DNA of 64,000 nt from Acanthaster planci. Its lineage: Eukaryota > Echinodermata > Asteroidea > Valvatida > Acanthasteridae. The stretch covers positions 566,132 through 630,131 of the forward strand of contig NW_019091383.1 of NCBI RefSeq assembly GCF_001949145.1. The letters run 5' to 3'. Position 1 is the stretch's first letter. Each line of letters begins with the position of its first letter. The notes beneath the pieces were generated by a model. The model was not told where the DNA came from and did not search any database. It saw nothing but the letters and a program-made list of their open reading frames with translations. This document shows, one piece after another, positions 12,809 to 24,943 of the stretch. A program made the translations under genes and the position numbers.

Positions 12809-13282
12809 ATGAGACGCCCTTTATACCTTTATTAGTACCAACTCAAACAAAAATAATAATACGAGACAAATATATATAGGACGAAAGTGAAATACATGTA
12901 AATCTAAAACGAAACAAATATACAAAAGACGAAAGACAAATATAGAGTACGAAACTAATCTATATAAGAAAAAAGGATACTTAAGGGACGCAGGTGATTG
13001 ATATAGGACGGAAACTACTGAATATACGACAAAACTCATAAACGACGAAATACAGAGCAAAAATAATATATAGAACGAAGCTAATATAATAGACGAAAAT
13101 AATATATATAGGACAAAACTATATACACGGGCTGAATCTAATGTATAAAGGATAAAAGCACATTTGTTTGGTTTTAGATTTATTTCACTTTCGTCCGATA
13201 TATATCAGTTTCGCTATATATATATATATTATTTTCGTCGGATGTATTTTTGTACTAATAAAATCATAAAGGGCGCCTCATA
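12809..13282. mobile_element. AT-rich TIR element
   Basis: TATGAGACGCCCTTTATACC at the left is mirrored by ATAAAGGGCGCCTCATA at the right. ATTAGTAC just inside the left end is mirrored by GTACTAAT inside the right end. The interior consists of degenerate short repeats built on GACGAAA and AAATATAT, including an (AT)n run near 13218-13232. No coding capacity. It lies about 330 bp upstream of the first exon of carbonic anhydrase copy A. Confidence 0.6.
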
Positions 13283-13610
13283 CAAGCCTATAGCGGCGAT
13301 AAACGATCTGCGGACAGCATGTAGCGTTGAAGACTTGCCTCACCAATTACAGTGTTTTACCTCACCAAACGAAATCGCTCATACATGACTGAGCAAACGG
13401 TGAGAAAAAAATAGTCATACTCTGTTGTTTTTTTTATTTCAAAAGAAGTTTCGTAACGTGTCCCTGGCCGTTGGCACTATCCGGCTTTAGTGAGAGATCG
13501 AGTCGAGAAGCGAATGTGCAGTGAGTGTGCCTCGTCAATGAGAGATTAATTCACAATTGCCTTCAATACAATTACAAGCAGCAGTTTGTGTGTAGAGTCC
13601 TGGTATAAAA

Positions 13611-16600
13611 ATGGAAGATAAACGGACTTCTTGTACTTACCTCTGCATTCTCCTTGCATCAGTTCTCTTCGATTCGGAAGCCGGTAAGTTAGATTCCTCA
13701 CTAGGCCTACTTTTGATCATTTATCCTCTACCTAGGCAAGGCCTAGATTATAGGCCTACTCACTGGCGACGGAATGGGGGGCAGGGCTGTTCCCCCTTCT
13801 TTTTCGACTGGTGGGGGGGAATGGTCTTATTCCTTGTGGTCTTACAAGATGGTTAATAAATCCAACCTTTAGTGGAGGGATTCACTTATACTTGTTCACA
13901 AAGATTCACCTAACCATACTCGCTAAATGTCAAAGGTCCATCTTGTGCACTTGTATATTTGGAGGGGGGTGGCAGTGTGAAATGAAACAATCTCAACCTC
14001 ATTTCTTACAAATAAGACAAGAACCTTTACAAGAGTAAAGAAGTTTTGGAGTTATAGCCAGGAGAAAAAAATGATACATCTCTTAATCAAGAAAGAAGTT
14101 TTTAAAAATGAACCTTTTAAATAGGTCTGAATTTATAGTGTTTGTTATTCAGGTGGAAATTCTAATTCTGAAACAAAATCTAGAGAACCTTCGAACAACA
14201 ATTGGTTCCACTTTTAATTTGCCCCTCGGCCAATAAGGTTGGAGGCTGTAGTCTTGAGTTATTGTGTAACCTGTTAGTCTGAAACTGTTAAACTCTGTGT
14301 GATGCTGGTCAACAGTTCCAAAACCAGCATGCTATCAAAACAAGGAAATCTTCAGCATAAACATCAAGATACGCCTACAATATACTGCCTGATAACACAA
14401 CCATTCCAACATTTGGTAATGTTCGGTTCGAGTGTTTTTGTAACAACAGAACAACAAATTTCTTAGCAGTGCAGATCTTACGCATCCAAATTTGTTTTCC
14501 TGTCTTCACTCATTGATGTACGGAAGTGCGTAAGGGCCACTTGCAAAAACATTTTTCGAGATATTGTCTTGCCACAGCGACTTGCTCATCTCGTCGCGGC
14601 GAGACAGTATCTCGAAAAACAATTTTGCAAGTGGCCCTTATATGCTTCCTCATCGATGCAAACAGTAAAATCCAGTATAGCTCATGAACATCCATTGGCA
14701 GAGTGAGGGGGCCCTATACATGGCATCCAAATAGGGCAATTAAAAATATATAACGAGAAAAAGACAATTTGGGAGACTCTTTCAATTCCCATCCCTCCAA
14801 AAGCCNNNNNNNNNNNNNNNNNNNNNNNNNNNNNNNNNNNNNNNNNNNNNNNNNNNNNNNNNNNNNNNNNNNNNNNNNNNNNNNNNNNNNNNNNNNNNNN
14901 NNNNNNNNNNNNNNNNNNNNNNNNNNNNNNNNNNNNNNNNNNNNNNNNNNNNNNNNNNNNNNNNNNNNNNNNNNNNNNNNNNNNNNNNNNNNNNNNNNNN
15001 NNNNNNNNNNNNNNNNNNNNNNNNNNNNNNNNNNNNNNNNNNNNNNNNNNNNNNNNNNNNNNNNNNNNNNNNNNNNNNNNNNNNNNNNNNNNNNNNNNNN
15101 NNNNNNNNNNNNNNNNNNNNNNNTGATTTGGTTGCCAGTTTTCTCTCAACACTAGAGGCTTAGTCCCAATAACAAGGATGCTGCTTTTTTACCTTTTTGA
15201 TACATGTATATCATTCCTTTTGATATTTCATTGGAAATACCTAGTATTATTACTAGTAATAGAATTATTACTAGCTAGATTTAAATGCATTCGGGTAGTG
15301 GAACTGTTTGCCAATGAAGTGGCCTTCACCACTTTTCTTTTGTTCCTTCCTTTTTGCAAAAAAGTGTGTTTTGATTTTGCTTTGAATTAATCGCAAACAT
15401 TGTATCGTAATTTGTAAACAATGAGTGTTAATTACCGTTAGTCTTGTATGTTGTGTTATATTTTTGTTCTTTTCGTCAGTAAAATTGTCTCCCAGTCTAC
15501 AGTCTGTAAAAAGATTTTGGGAACAAAAGCATTCTGCTTCACACACATGTCATATGAACTTAATTACGGTAAAATTCATTGGTGTTCATGTAGACCCTAA
15601 GGCTGTCAATTTCCTTATTTTAAACTTGTATTGAGGTGAAGTGTATGAGGTTCAAATAAATATTTAGAATCAGCAAGGAACATATAATTCATACAGTTTT
15701 CACATATTTTCTGAAGCTTTGGGGATAAAAGCATACCTAAATGCTCGAGACAGAGTACGAAATTCCATTGATCTGAGGTACTGCTTACAACAGGTGCACC
15801 GTGATCTTTTAAAACCTGTCAAATGCTTGCAGATTTACTCCAAAGTTACATGCAGTATTAAGATATTACGATCATACCTCTAATTTATTTAGGTTGTTTT
15901 CCAAGAATGAATTCTGAAAATTCCCTTTTTTCATTACATTTCCATATGTAATTGTGAGAATAGAAAGTTTCAAACGTACAAAAGCTCTTGAACTCCGAAA
16001 GTGTGTACATAATGAAAATCCACCAACTAGAACGTACTCATCATGTGAGGAGTTGACATTTATAGTCCATTCAAAGATTGCTTTTGCTTGGGAACGCACC
16101 GTTTTCTTTTCAACTGTGGACATTTGTCTGATGCTAGTGCGTCACTGTAAGTCAGAAAGCAGATTTCATGTCCCAGTGTTGATGCTGGACTTGTGAAATC
16201 AACCATTAAGACAAAGTCTGAGTCTCATTGTCTGCACATTCCTCTCCAGGCATTAGAAAAAAATACGTATATGTACTTTAGACTGGGTATTGCTGGCATG
16301 TAATTTTCACAGGGTGTGTTAGGTTCAAGGTACTTTATGAAAGACAATTTTTGAACTCTCTGAATTGGGGGGGGGGGGTTGCCAGGGAGGCCTGGTTTCA
16401 TGAGTCTTTTACAAAAATGAAAATACACTGTTCAAGGTGGGAGAGATTTGAAGTACCAAACAAGTGAATTGCATGGAGGAGACAATGAAATTCACAGAGA
16501 AACGGGGTTGCCGTCAAGTATTTCTGTAAGAGCCTAGTTCACTTGCAAATATTGAACTGGTTAATTAGGTGGGAAAAAGCTGGAGAACAATGGACATTAG

Positions 16601-19600
16601 ATGGAAAATGCTCTAAGGTAAGATTGCACAATAAATGTACGGCTTCAGACACCCAAAGTCCCGTGAATATTAAGTCTTAAGGATACAAGTACTTGAAAAG
16701 CGCTGGGCCGAGTTCTTTCAAGTACTTTTGATATGAAACTTAATAATCGTAAACAGTGATTGCCTGAAGTCATCATTTTGTTTAGTAATCTTACCTTTGT
16801 GCAGTTACCATCCAAAGCCCATGTACTTCAGTTTGTTCTCTTCCAACCAGTTCAGTATTTGGCAGTGAACTATGTACTTGAAAAGTACTCGATTTCAACA
16901 CTGCAGAGACGATGATAGGCAGAAATGTAGGACAGTTTGCTGTTAGTGAACGACTAAGAAAAGTGGAAACCAACCATATAATCTAGTCATCGTAATGCAA
17001 CTTAGCAAAAGATCATTTACTGTATCAGTGTTTGGTTTTTCCTGGAAGTGCGCATTTCTTGGAAGCTCACATTTTTCGAACATAACAATCTTGTAAATTG
17101 CGTGTTTCATATGTTGATAAGTAATGATTTGTACCCCCCCAAAAATCAAACATATATAGTAGATGAAATGATTAAATTAAACTATTTTTTGTTGCCCCTT
17201 TGTCAAATGAATGAATTAATAAGTTGGCATTTTGTGATAACATGGTGCAGCGAGGTCAAAGTGTTTTCGATAGTCTCTTACACTTGCATAGAACTCAATG
17301 TGTAATCTGTGGCAACCACATGTTGGCTGAAGCTAGCATACAGCGTTAGCATGTATCGAAATGATTATTTCTTACAGTAGGAGTGAGTTGATACAGCTTC
17401 AGGTGTGTAGGGCTAATGGAGGTTGTAATTTCATCGAAATGGGCTTATGGTTTGAGAGTAAGATGTGACTTGCACGTCTACTGTGGTATGCATGCTTCTT
17501 GCATTCTTGTTGGATGTGCAAGCTGGTAAGTCTGTCAGTTTCCTGAAACAACTTTGCCTTCAAAACTCCCAATAAAATCACATTTTATTTTCTTGCATAC
17601 AATTTTGTCTGTGAAAAAAAAAACTTTTAGGATATTGTTTGTGTACAAATTACAGAATCAGTAAGATGAAAAAGAAGGCTTCGTTCACCTTGCTAACATT
17701 ATTTTTTGTTTTTTATCTTCAGCTAGTTGGGGTTACCTAGATGATGAAAAAGGTAAGAATGGAATTTTTATTCTGAATCAGGCAATACATTAGCGGAGAC
17801 AACTTTTAAGAAAGCAAATGCATATTGGAAAAATGCAAATTTAGATTTGAAATGATGGCTTTCTGAATCATGGATTGAGATCTCTGAGATTCAATAGACA
17901 GTTATTCACATGTATGTCAGCTGGATTTGTTGTACGCACTATGAATACTTTTTTTGAGTAATAGCGAACTTGTTTTCACACATAGCCTTTTTTCCTTCAA
18001 CTTAAAGGGCCCAATAATTGGACAGCAATTTATGGTGAGTGCGGTGGTATAAAACAGTCTCCTATTGACATTGTAACTGCCAGTGCTGAGGCCAATGACT
18101 TGGGCGACTTCACCTTGGTTGGCTTTGAAGCAGATGACGTACCAGTCAATGCAGCAATGATCGTGTCGAACAATGGCCATGTAGGTAAGTATTGATATTG
18201 ATATATTTATTTTATACATCTGAGTTGCGACCAGCTGGCCAAACGCCGTGTATTCATTTTGTATAATACCAAAAATTATATTAGGCCTGCACCAAACACG
18301 CGTTCACCACCAGTTGCACTATGAAATATGCATTTTAAAAAAGACTTTACTCAACACACACAAAATATTTCTTAAAACTGATACAGAAATTTAAAAACAT
18401 ATGTACATATGTACAAGAGGGAATTTTAATCAACTGGAGAGAATTTCGTGTGTTAAATTGCCGATAAAAAAAGAATAAGGCTTTTCGGGGATCGAGTGAT
18501 TCTGGCTGAAATTTGAGAAAGTTTCTGATAATTTCTAACATGTCTGGCAAATTTTCTATTTTGTGTGTTCAAATGTACTTGTTTTAGAATGGAAATGATT
18601 GTGCCATTCATGTATGCCTCTCTGAAATAGAAAGTTCTTGAAGAAACAGATTCTTCCAGTAGTTTAGAATTTTGCAATGAATGGTTGCTAATAGTATAAC
18701 TCCCTGGTGGTCTTTTTTGCAGCTATGCCAAATATGGATTGGCCTTTTGTTGAAATTGGAAATTGGCTTTATTTTTGAAATTGCAGTTTTCCTTGGTACT
18801 TCATGGGTATGTGCTTATTGTCTCTTGTTTGTTTAAGGATTTAAAGTATATTTGTTGTTGATAGATTGCCATATGAAAGATACACCATAAAGAGATGTAC
18901 ATGGAATGTGTGGGTTGTGGTTGGGGAAGGAGTTATGGTAGCTGGGCATTCAGCTTGTGCTAGTCACGGACCCTGTGGACAATATAGTTAATAGGAGGAA
19001 TTGAGTTTCATTTTGGATTGATTTTGATTTGCACACTTCAGTTGAAGTGGCCATGACGGGAGATTATCTCGTAAGCGGAGCTGGACTGGGGCCAACAGCC
19101 TACAAAGCTGTGCAGTTTCACTTCCATTGGGGCAGTGTGAACTCTCGAGGCTCAGAGCACACCGTAGATGGGAAGGCCTATGCGGCGGAGGTAAACTTGC
19201 ATGTGTCTATCAGCATTTTTTCCCACACCACATTTTCCAGGCTGTCCTTGAGAACTCGACCCAGACAGACTCATCACTAATTGCTTGGAAATTCCAATTC
19301 TCCGTCAAGCACATTGTGCGAATATAAAACCCTTTGTGTACCTTTGTGTCTGTGTTCCAACTACAACAATGATTCCAACTGCATTCAGACATAATGGTCT
19401 AATAAGCAGTCACAGTTGTTGTAGGGTTTGGGTGTGAAGTTTTTCAAGGCAGTTCTGTGAAGGATATAAACACATACATATGTACCAGCTAGAGATGCGT
19501 ATTTTGGCCTTACTATTTTTTATATGTGGTAGACAGGTGAAAAGTAATACAGTGCGGTGTAATTTTGGCGGCAAAATGTTTTTTTCAAGTTTGGTTAGTT

Positions 19601-22600
19601 GTCTTTTGTGAATTGTTTTAACAATTTGACTTGATCAATCATTTCATCAGTTGGTTGCTTGTACAAAAAAGGAAGTTCACTTGTGGTAGAAGTGTCATAC
19701 GTGCTAACAAGTCAAAGCTGAAATGGTCCTTTAATCAGCCACATATTAAATCCTTTTGGGATGAGTGTGTGGCTTTCTACATTGAGAAGTAATTCAATAT
19801 TTGGGGTATAATTTTTTTCACTTTTCCCACAGTTGCATATCGTTTGTTACAATACAAAATATGAGGATTTCTTCACTGCTTTGAACAGTTCAGATGGTCT
19901 GACGGTCCTGGGATTCTTCTTAGATGTAAGATCTCTTCATTTTGTCCCAGTGCTTTCTCTTCCCCTTCAACTTGAGGATCTCATCAGACTAGCCAATCAA
20001 AAACGTTTGTGTCATGATTTATGTAGAGTTTGATTCACAGATTAACGTGCACAGTGGTGGTTGAAACTGCAGAAAGATCTAACATTGCCGTGCAAATGTG
20101 TGGAATCCAGTCATTCTGATTGTTGCAGTGACAATCATGCCTGAAAATTTTAAAAAGTATCATAATGAAAAACAGAGATGCTGGTACTTCACCTGAAATC
20201 TGAAAATTCTGAAATCATTATACTTCTGATTTTTAGTATATGTGATGTGCATTCTGACGTATAAGTCTAAGAAGGGTAAAAACACTGGAAAGGGTATAAT
20301 CCCCAATTTTTTTGATGAACTTGTGACTTACATCAAAGATACTGTGCATTTGGAGTGGAGGGGGGAGATTTGTTTCCATCAGTGCATTGCAACTGGCCGA
20401 AGCCAGACTTCACCACTATTTACCAGAATCCTTGAACTATTTGCTGGTATTTGTGTAGTGGAAATTTCTAAGCGGGGAGTCATATCCGGTCAACTGGTAA
20501 GAACAGGTTTTTTGTTTGATCATTGTGTCCGTGGAGATGAATGGCTGGTGGAACGTTCAGTAAGCTAGACATATCTAGACTTAGGGAATTGTACTCAAAG
20601 CTGCCCTAAACTATCCACCATCATTTGTTACTTTTTCAGTTATAGCCGTGTACCATGCGGTGCAAAGTATTTGGAAGTTGTCACGTCTCTTCTAAAGTGG
20701 AATTTATCACGTAGCCAAAATCTGGGTATTTGCCTCTTATAACAAATACGGGTAAATAAAAACTATAACAATTGCCCTATTTTGAAGTTGTACCGGTACT
20801 TGTCAGCAAAATTATGATGCCTGCCTAATTAGTACCCTGAGATAGGCAACATAGTGCAAACTCGTTGGCTGGAAAGTTTCTGTGCTTCATTATGAATATT
20901 TATAATTTCAGCATGTGCTGTGCTCTTAAAGCTGGTTCACATTTCAGGCAAGTGCCTAAGTGAAGTGAATTTGACATCTCAAAACTTACAGGGATTTGCA
21001 GCATGGGCATTTGATCCAACTCCCACAATTTTGTACAAACAACCATTAAGTGTGGTCATGGAGGGGTGTGTGTTTACCGGTATTTTTGGAACCGGGTACT
21101 CGTTTTGTGTCAGTACTGGGTACCTAGGTACCCTTCAAATGTGAAGAAAAATTAACAAATGGCAATGCGCACAGTCCCAGTGGACCATGTGCCCGAAACG
21201 GGGCTCTGTTTTCATACATAGGAAGCAGCACATTTTTCTAAACGTTAGAGGGGAATCTCTCCCACCTTTTTATTAAACGAAGTGTCACCTTTAATTTGTA
21301 ACAAAAGTAGCTCCGGCAATCTTGAATTGGAGTTATGAACGCGGGACCAGGTTTTTCAGTGGCACGATGATTTTTCTGCTCTTCGCTGTTACAGTTTACA
21401 TCCAATTACACATGGAATTTTTTCTTATGGATACCTGGCTTTTGATATGGACGGCGGGTACCCGGTATAGGCCTGTACATAGCACATACACAGTGCAAAT
21501 TGTAATTTAGTTTATTAGAAGTAATCGGTTTGCAAGTGACAGGCAAGTGGCACGGATTAAAGGACAACCAATGGTCTTCAGTTACAGCTCAATCAAACAT
21601 TGGTCAGTTGCTTAAACTCCATTCTGCTATCCTGCTCAACAAAGTTTGCGCCTGCTCATCATTGGCTAAGGGTTTAATGAATTTCATGTATATTCATCAT
21701 GCCACAACTTGTGCTGTTATGTGTAAGACCATAGGTCTGTTTATGCTAACAGGATGCAGGGTAGTTGATTACCTTGGACTGGTCTTTGCCAGTGGCGGGA
21801 CGTGAGGGGGTACTTGAACAAACCTTGCAAAAAAGAAGGGAAAGAAGAAAACGAGAGAGCAATAAACAATGAAAAAGAAGGAGAAAAGGGAATAAAATGG
21901 CCCAATTTACTAGAACATTCCTGGCGGTTGATCCCTTCCCTAATCTTTTCTCTCCCTTTGCCTAGAAAAAGTCTTCCTCCATCCCCCCAAATCTCCCAAT
22001 GCCCATTATTTTTTATGACAAGATTAAATTAAAAAGTGGTTACATATTGCCAAGTTCCTCCCCCCCAGGTTCATGGAGAGGACAACCCAGCTCTTGCATC
22101 ACTATTTGATGCCATCTCATCTATGATCCAGTTTAAGGGTACGTCAGTGTGGTAAATAATACCATTCACAAAAATGCTAAATCAACACGGAAAATTCTGA
22201 GGGGGCTGGGAACTTGGGGTAGATGTTGACAGTGGTTCCCTTTGACAAGGTTTTTCAAACTTAAACTTTAAAATTAGATTTCTTTTGGTTACTAAAAGTG
22301 TATTTGCCTTTCATAGTGGTCCAGCATTCTTAAAAAAAGGCAGGCATCCTGCCTTTACAAAAGGGCTGCACTACAAAAAGGAGGTGAGGCTAAAAATATA
22401 CAAGAACGACACATTTGTTGTCGTAATGTGTCTTAAGTAACCACTTAAGAGCAGAGGAAAATAGGGGAAGGACTATACATGTACGTCTCATTGAAAAAAG
22501 GATGGAAGGCATGCTGGATGTACATACGCCCCCTCTGGATCTAGTCTTCTGCATAACAAGTGATGCATCCAGCCTTTGGGCACGTTATCCTGGCATTTCA

Positions 22601-24171
22601 ACAAAGACTTTAGGAAAATCAGAGGCCAACTAGGTGTCAAGATAAAAAAATCAGTAGATGATGCTCTTATGTTGCAGATGAGATGGTTCCCTTCTCGTCA
22701 CCCATCGTCTTCAAGAGCTTCCTCCCAAGTGACCTGTCAACGTTCTACCGCTACATTGGTTCCCTGACCTCGCCCCCCTGTTACGAGATCGTCACCTGGA
22801 ATGTCTTCGCCTCGCCCATTATGGTATCCGAAGCACAGGTGAGAACAAACTCTGGCTTTTTCGTGCACAGCAATTTCAGTGATTTTTTGTTTCCAATCAG
22901 TGAAATCTTCGGGAAAAAAAGAGCACAGCTAATTGATCTAGCTTTTTTACGCTACACAGAACTCATGCATTTCTCTGGTAAGTTACTTTACAGGCATCTG
23001 TTATGGGTGTCGAATGGGCAGGGGGAAGAGGGTAATGAAATATCTTTCCATGATTTACCTCTTTGCTGCTGCTGAGTGTTTTAACCACCATTGGCGGAAC
23101 ACTTTTCAAAGTGGGAGGACCAGTTGTGATACCGACAGGCATCAGCCATAGGCTGATCCATTAAGCCGAGCCCCATTATAGGCCCTGCAAAAAGTGTGTG
23201 GGGGGCATACCCCCAGTGGAAAAAGTGAGGGGGGCACTGGCCCCCTACTTCCACCGTTGGTGGCTTTAACCTCCTTAACCCCCCCCAAAAAAAGTAACCC
23301 AAATTTCCTAGCACTGCACATGCTTACTGATTCTACCACGCCTCAATGCCCTCTACGCACTGTATACACTGCTTCATCACTGGACCCTCTGGCGTCTCCT
23401 AATGGCAGACAACTCGAGAATACTCTCCGAAACGTTGAGTACCACCGGTTCTTTTCAGAACCCCACATGCCCAAAAAGAGATACCCATGCTGCTACCGCA
23501 AACCTATATAGTTTACTTACTGACTCTTTTTGGAAATTTTGAGTTGCCAAGATCTAACACTTCACATCTGCCTACATTTCCTTGGCAATGTCACCCCTAT
23601 AAATAATCCTAGATGCAAACTAAATCAATCAATTATTGGGACTTGCATGGACAACTGAACAGCCCAATTTGATCCTTTAAGTATATTGACAAGTACATGA
23701 AGATTAACCTATTGAGAAAACTTTTTATGTACCAAGCAAACAGGCTTTGTTGAACACACCACTTTTGAGGATCTTAATCACACAAAGTGTGAAAAATTAG
23801 ACGTTTTTAGCTCGCAGTATATCCAGTTTCATGTTATTTGTTCTTATAATTGGCACTTGCAGCTAATGGCATTGCGTGGACAGTATGCCAACAAACCTGA
23901 TGCATCGGTCAACATCACCCTGAGAGACACCTTTCGTCCTGTCCAGTCTGTCAGTAATCGCACCGTCTATGTTAACACGAAAGTGAGCGCATCCACCGAA
24001 ACCATGAACCCTACTTCCTCTGTACCAGGCTTGGTGGCAACCATGAACGCTACTTCCTCTGCACCAGGCCTGTTTGCAACCATGAACCCTACTTCGTCTG
24101 CACCAGGCTTGTTTGCGTTCTGGCTTGTCGCCATGGTTATTGCTAAGGTGATGGTTTCGGCAATGGAATAA
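13611..24171 (+). CDS. Secreted/anchored alpha-carbonic anhydrase, copy A (353 aa)
   Basis: Exons are 13611-13683, 17723-17752, 18008-18184, 19042-19190, 19833-19925, 22069-22138, 22678-22838 and 23863-24171. All junctions are GT-AG and in phase. The enzyme catalyses reversible CO2 hydration. Visible family marks: WGY near residue 27, QSPID at 51-55, the proton-shuttle-type His92 in NNGH, zinc ligands His120, His122 (FHFHWG) and His145 (LHIV), Glu132, Thr228 in [12 protein letters not shown]. Cys46 and Cys232 match the disulfide of extracellular isoforms. Exon 1 encodes a hydrophobic signal peptide. The C-terminus carries three 13-residue repeats and a hydrophobic end ([13 protein letters not shown]), which suggests a GPI signal or membrane anchor. 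Exon 1 lies outside the duplicated unit, so its use is inferred from frame and phase; the enzyme core is certain. Confidence 0.85.
14513..14658. mobile_element. Foldback hairpin element
   Basis: AAGGGCCACTTGCAAAAACA with TTTTTCGAGATATTGTCTTG on the left is mirrored on the right by CAAGTGGCCCTTAT preceded by GACAGTATCTCGAAAAACAA. CATTGATG and CATCGATG extend the arms outward. The arms are about 60 bp with a short loop near 14590. This is a single long stem-loop of MITE/foldback type with no coding capacity. Confidence 0.6.
14806..15123. other. Assembly gap (N run)
   Basis: The sequence is N throughout this interval, so nothing can be said about its content. Reading frames that run across it are meaningless. 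Confidence 0.99.
17440..17525 (+). pseudogene. Frame-broken proximal signal-peptide exon of carbonic anhydrase copy A
   Basis: This is the counterpart of the copy B first exon (28280-28370), with the same ATGGG start and the same VQAG end before GTAAGT. Compared with copy B it lacks two bases (AGATGTG here, AGAGATGTG there) and has other small changes. The ATG at 17440 therefore reaches a stop after nine codons. An in-frame ATG at 17492 could still give a short hydrophobic leader ([11 protein letters not shown]). The exon may be dead, used from that internal start, or affected by a sequencing error. Confidence 0.55.
23333..23515 (+). mobile_element. Retro-insertion ending in a histone-type stem-loop (copy A, intron 7)
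   Basis: The insert is absent from the matching place in copy B (near 33810). It is flanked by CTTACTGATT (23323-23332) and CTTACTGACT (23516-23525), a 9/10 target-site duplication. Near its 3' end GGTTCT-TTTC-AGAACC (23447-23462) forms a 6-bp stem with a 4-base loop followed by CCACA. A purine run AAAAAGAGA lies about 12 bases further on, the layout of replication-dependent histone mRNA 3' ends. The upstream part contains CCGAAACGTTGAG, a motif I associate only tentatively with Penelope-like tails. Confidence 0.6.
24001..24117 (+). repeat. Coding minisatellite, three 39-bp units
   Basis: Three tandem units encode [26 protein letters not shown] and [13 protein letters not shown] in the tail of carbonic anhydrase copy A. 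Copy B has a single related unit ([13 protein letters not shown]). The unit length is a multiple of three, so the frame is kept. The repeats form a Ser/Thr/Pro-rich stalk just before the hydrophobic C-terminus. Confidence 0.85.
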
Positions 24172-24285
24172 TTCGCCAAGTCTGATTCAGTCTTTTTCTG
24201 CATTTATACCTTTACACATGACTGAACCTTAGATCTTAGCGTGGCAGGTGTTGATTACTTGTTTTGCATCATTTAGAATTTTAGG

Positions 24286-24291
24286 AATAAA
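24286..24291 (+). terminator. Polyadenylation signal of carbonic anhydrase copy A
   Basis: AATAAA lies 115 bases after the stop codon. The matching position in copy B (near 34529) reads AGTAATTATT and lacks the hexamer. Confidence 0.5.
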
Positions 24292-24943
24292 TATTATTCA
24301 TAAACATCTAAGACAATTTAGCCATTCCTATTGGTCGAGAGTATGTCACTTGGCTGCTCTTAAATTTAAATAATGAGCCAGTTCAGTTTTTCAAAACAGC
24401 AAAGTCATTCAGGAACAAAGCGAGTTTGTGTAGAGCCGTGCAGATAGGCGGACCTCACGCGCATGTGAAAGACCTCGGACGCGCTTCATTTTGGGCATGC
24501 GCTGTTGGAGTACCAGGGTAACTCATTGCAGATAAAGCACCGATTGGCTGTGTCCATGAAGAGTGCACAAAGTGAGTGCCAGTCTCCAAATAAGGAAACT
24601 GCTTAGGACTTTTTTATGAGAAGAACATTCCGTAAAACCCAGAGGGGTTTTCAAAAAAAGTGAAGTGAAATTCTTGAACAAAATCATTGGAAATTTATAA
24701 TGTTTAAAACTTGTTGTGACTTTACGACTTAAAAGGTGGTATTTGGGAATAGAATTCAATAATGTACTTTCCTAGTTATTTGAGAATGAATATAATTCAA
24801 TATTGTACTTACCCAGTTATTTGAGGCTGGCCCTGGAGAATGGACATTAAATTCCCTCGCCTTCGGTTTGGGCATTTTCAGCATCAATATTTTATGATCT
24901 GGTAAATAAGTGATATTTAAGACAAGCCAAACTCAGAGCCACG

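Larger units (their letters stand above)
13684..17722 (+). other. Long first intron of carbonic anhydrase copy A (if the distal first exon is used)
   Basis: About 4 kb lies between the signal-peptide exon and the WGY exon. It contains the foldback hairpin at 14513-14658, the assembly gap at 14806-15123, and, from about 16745, the start of the segment duplicated upstream of copy B (27555). It also includes the degraded proximal signal exon at 17440-17525. No other gene is visible. Confidence 0.5.

Noticed and set aside
14682-15155. Long open frames on both strands across 14769-15123
   Set aside because: They run through the N gap, so the apparent openness is an artefact.
23447-23467. A true histone gene in the carbonic anhydrase intron
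   Set aside because: The stem-loop is histone-like but no histone coding sequence lies upstream on either strand, and the insert has target-site duplications, so a mobile element is the better explanation.
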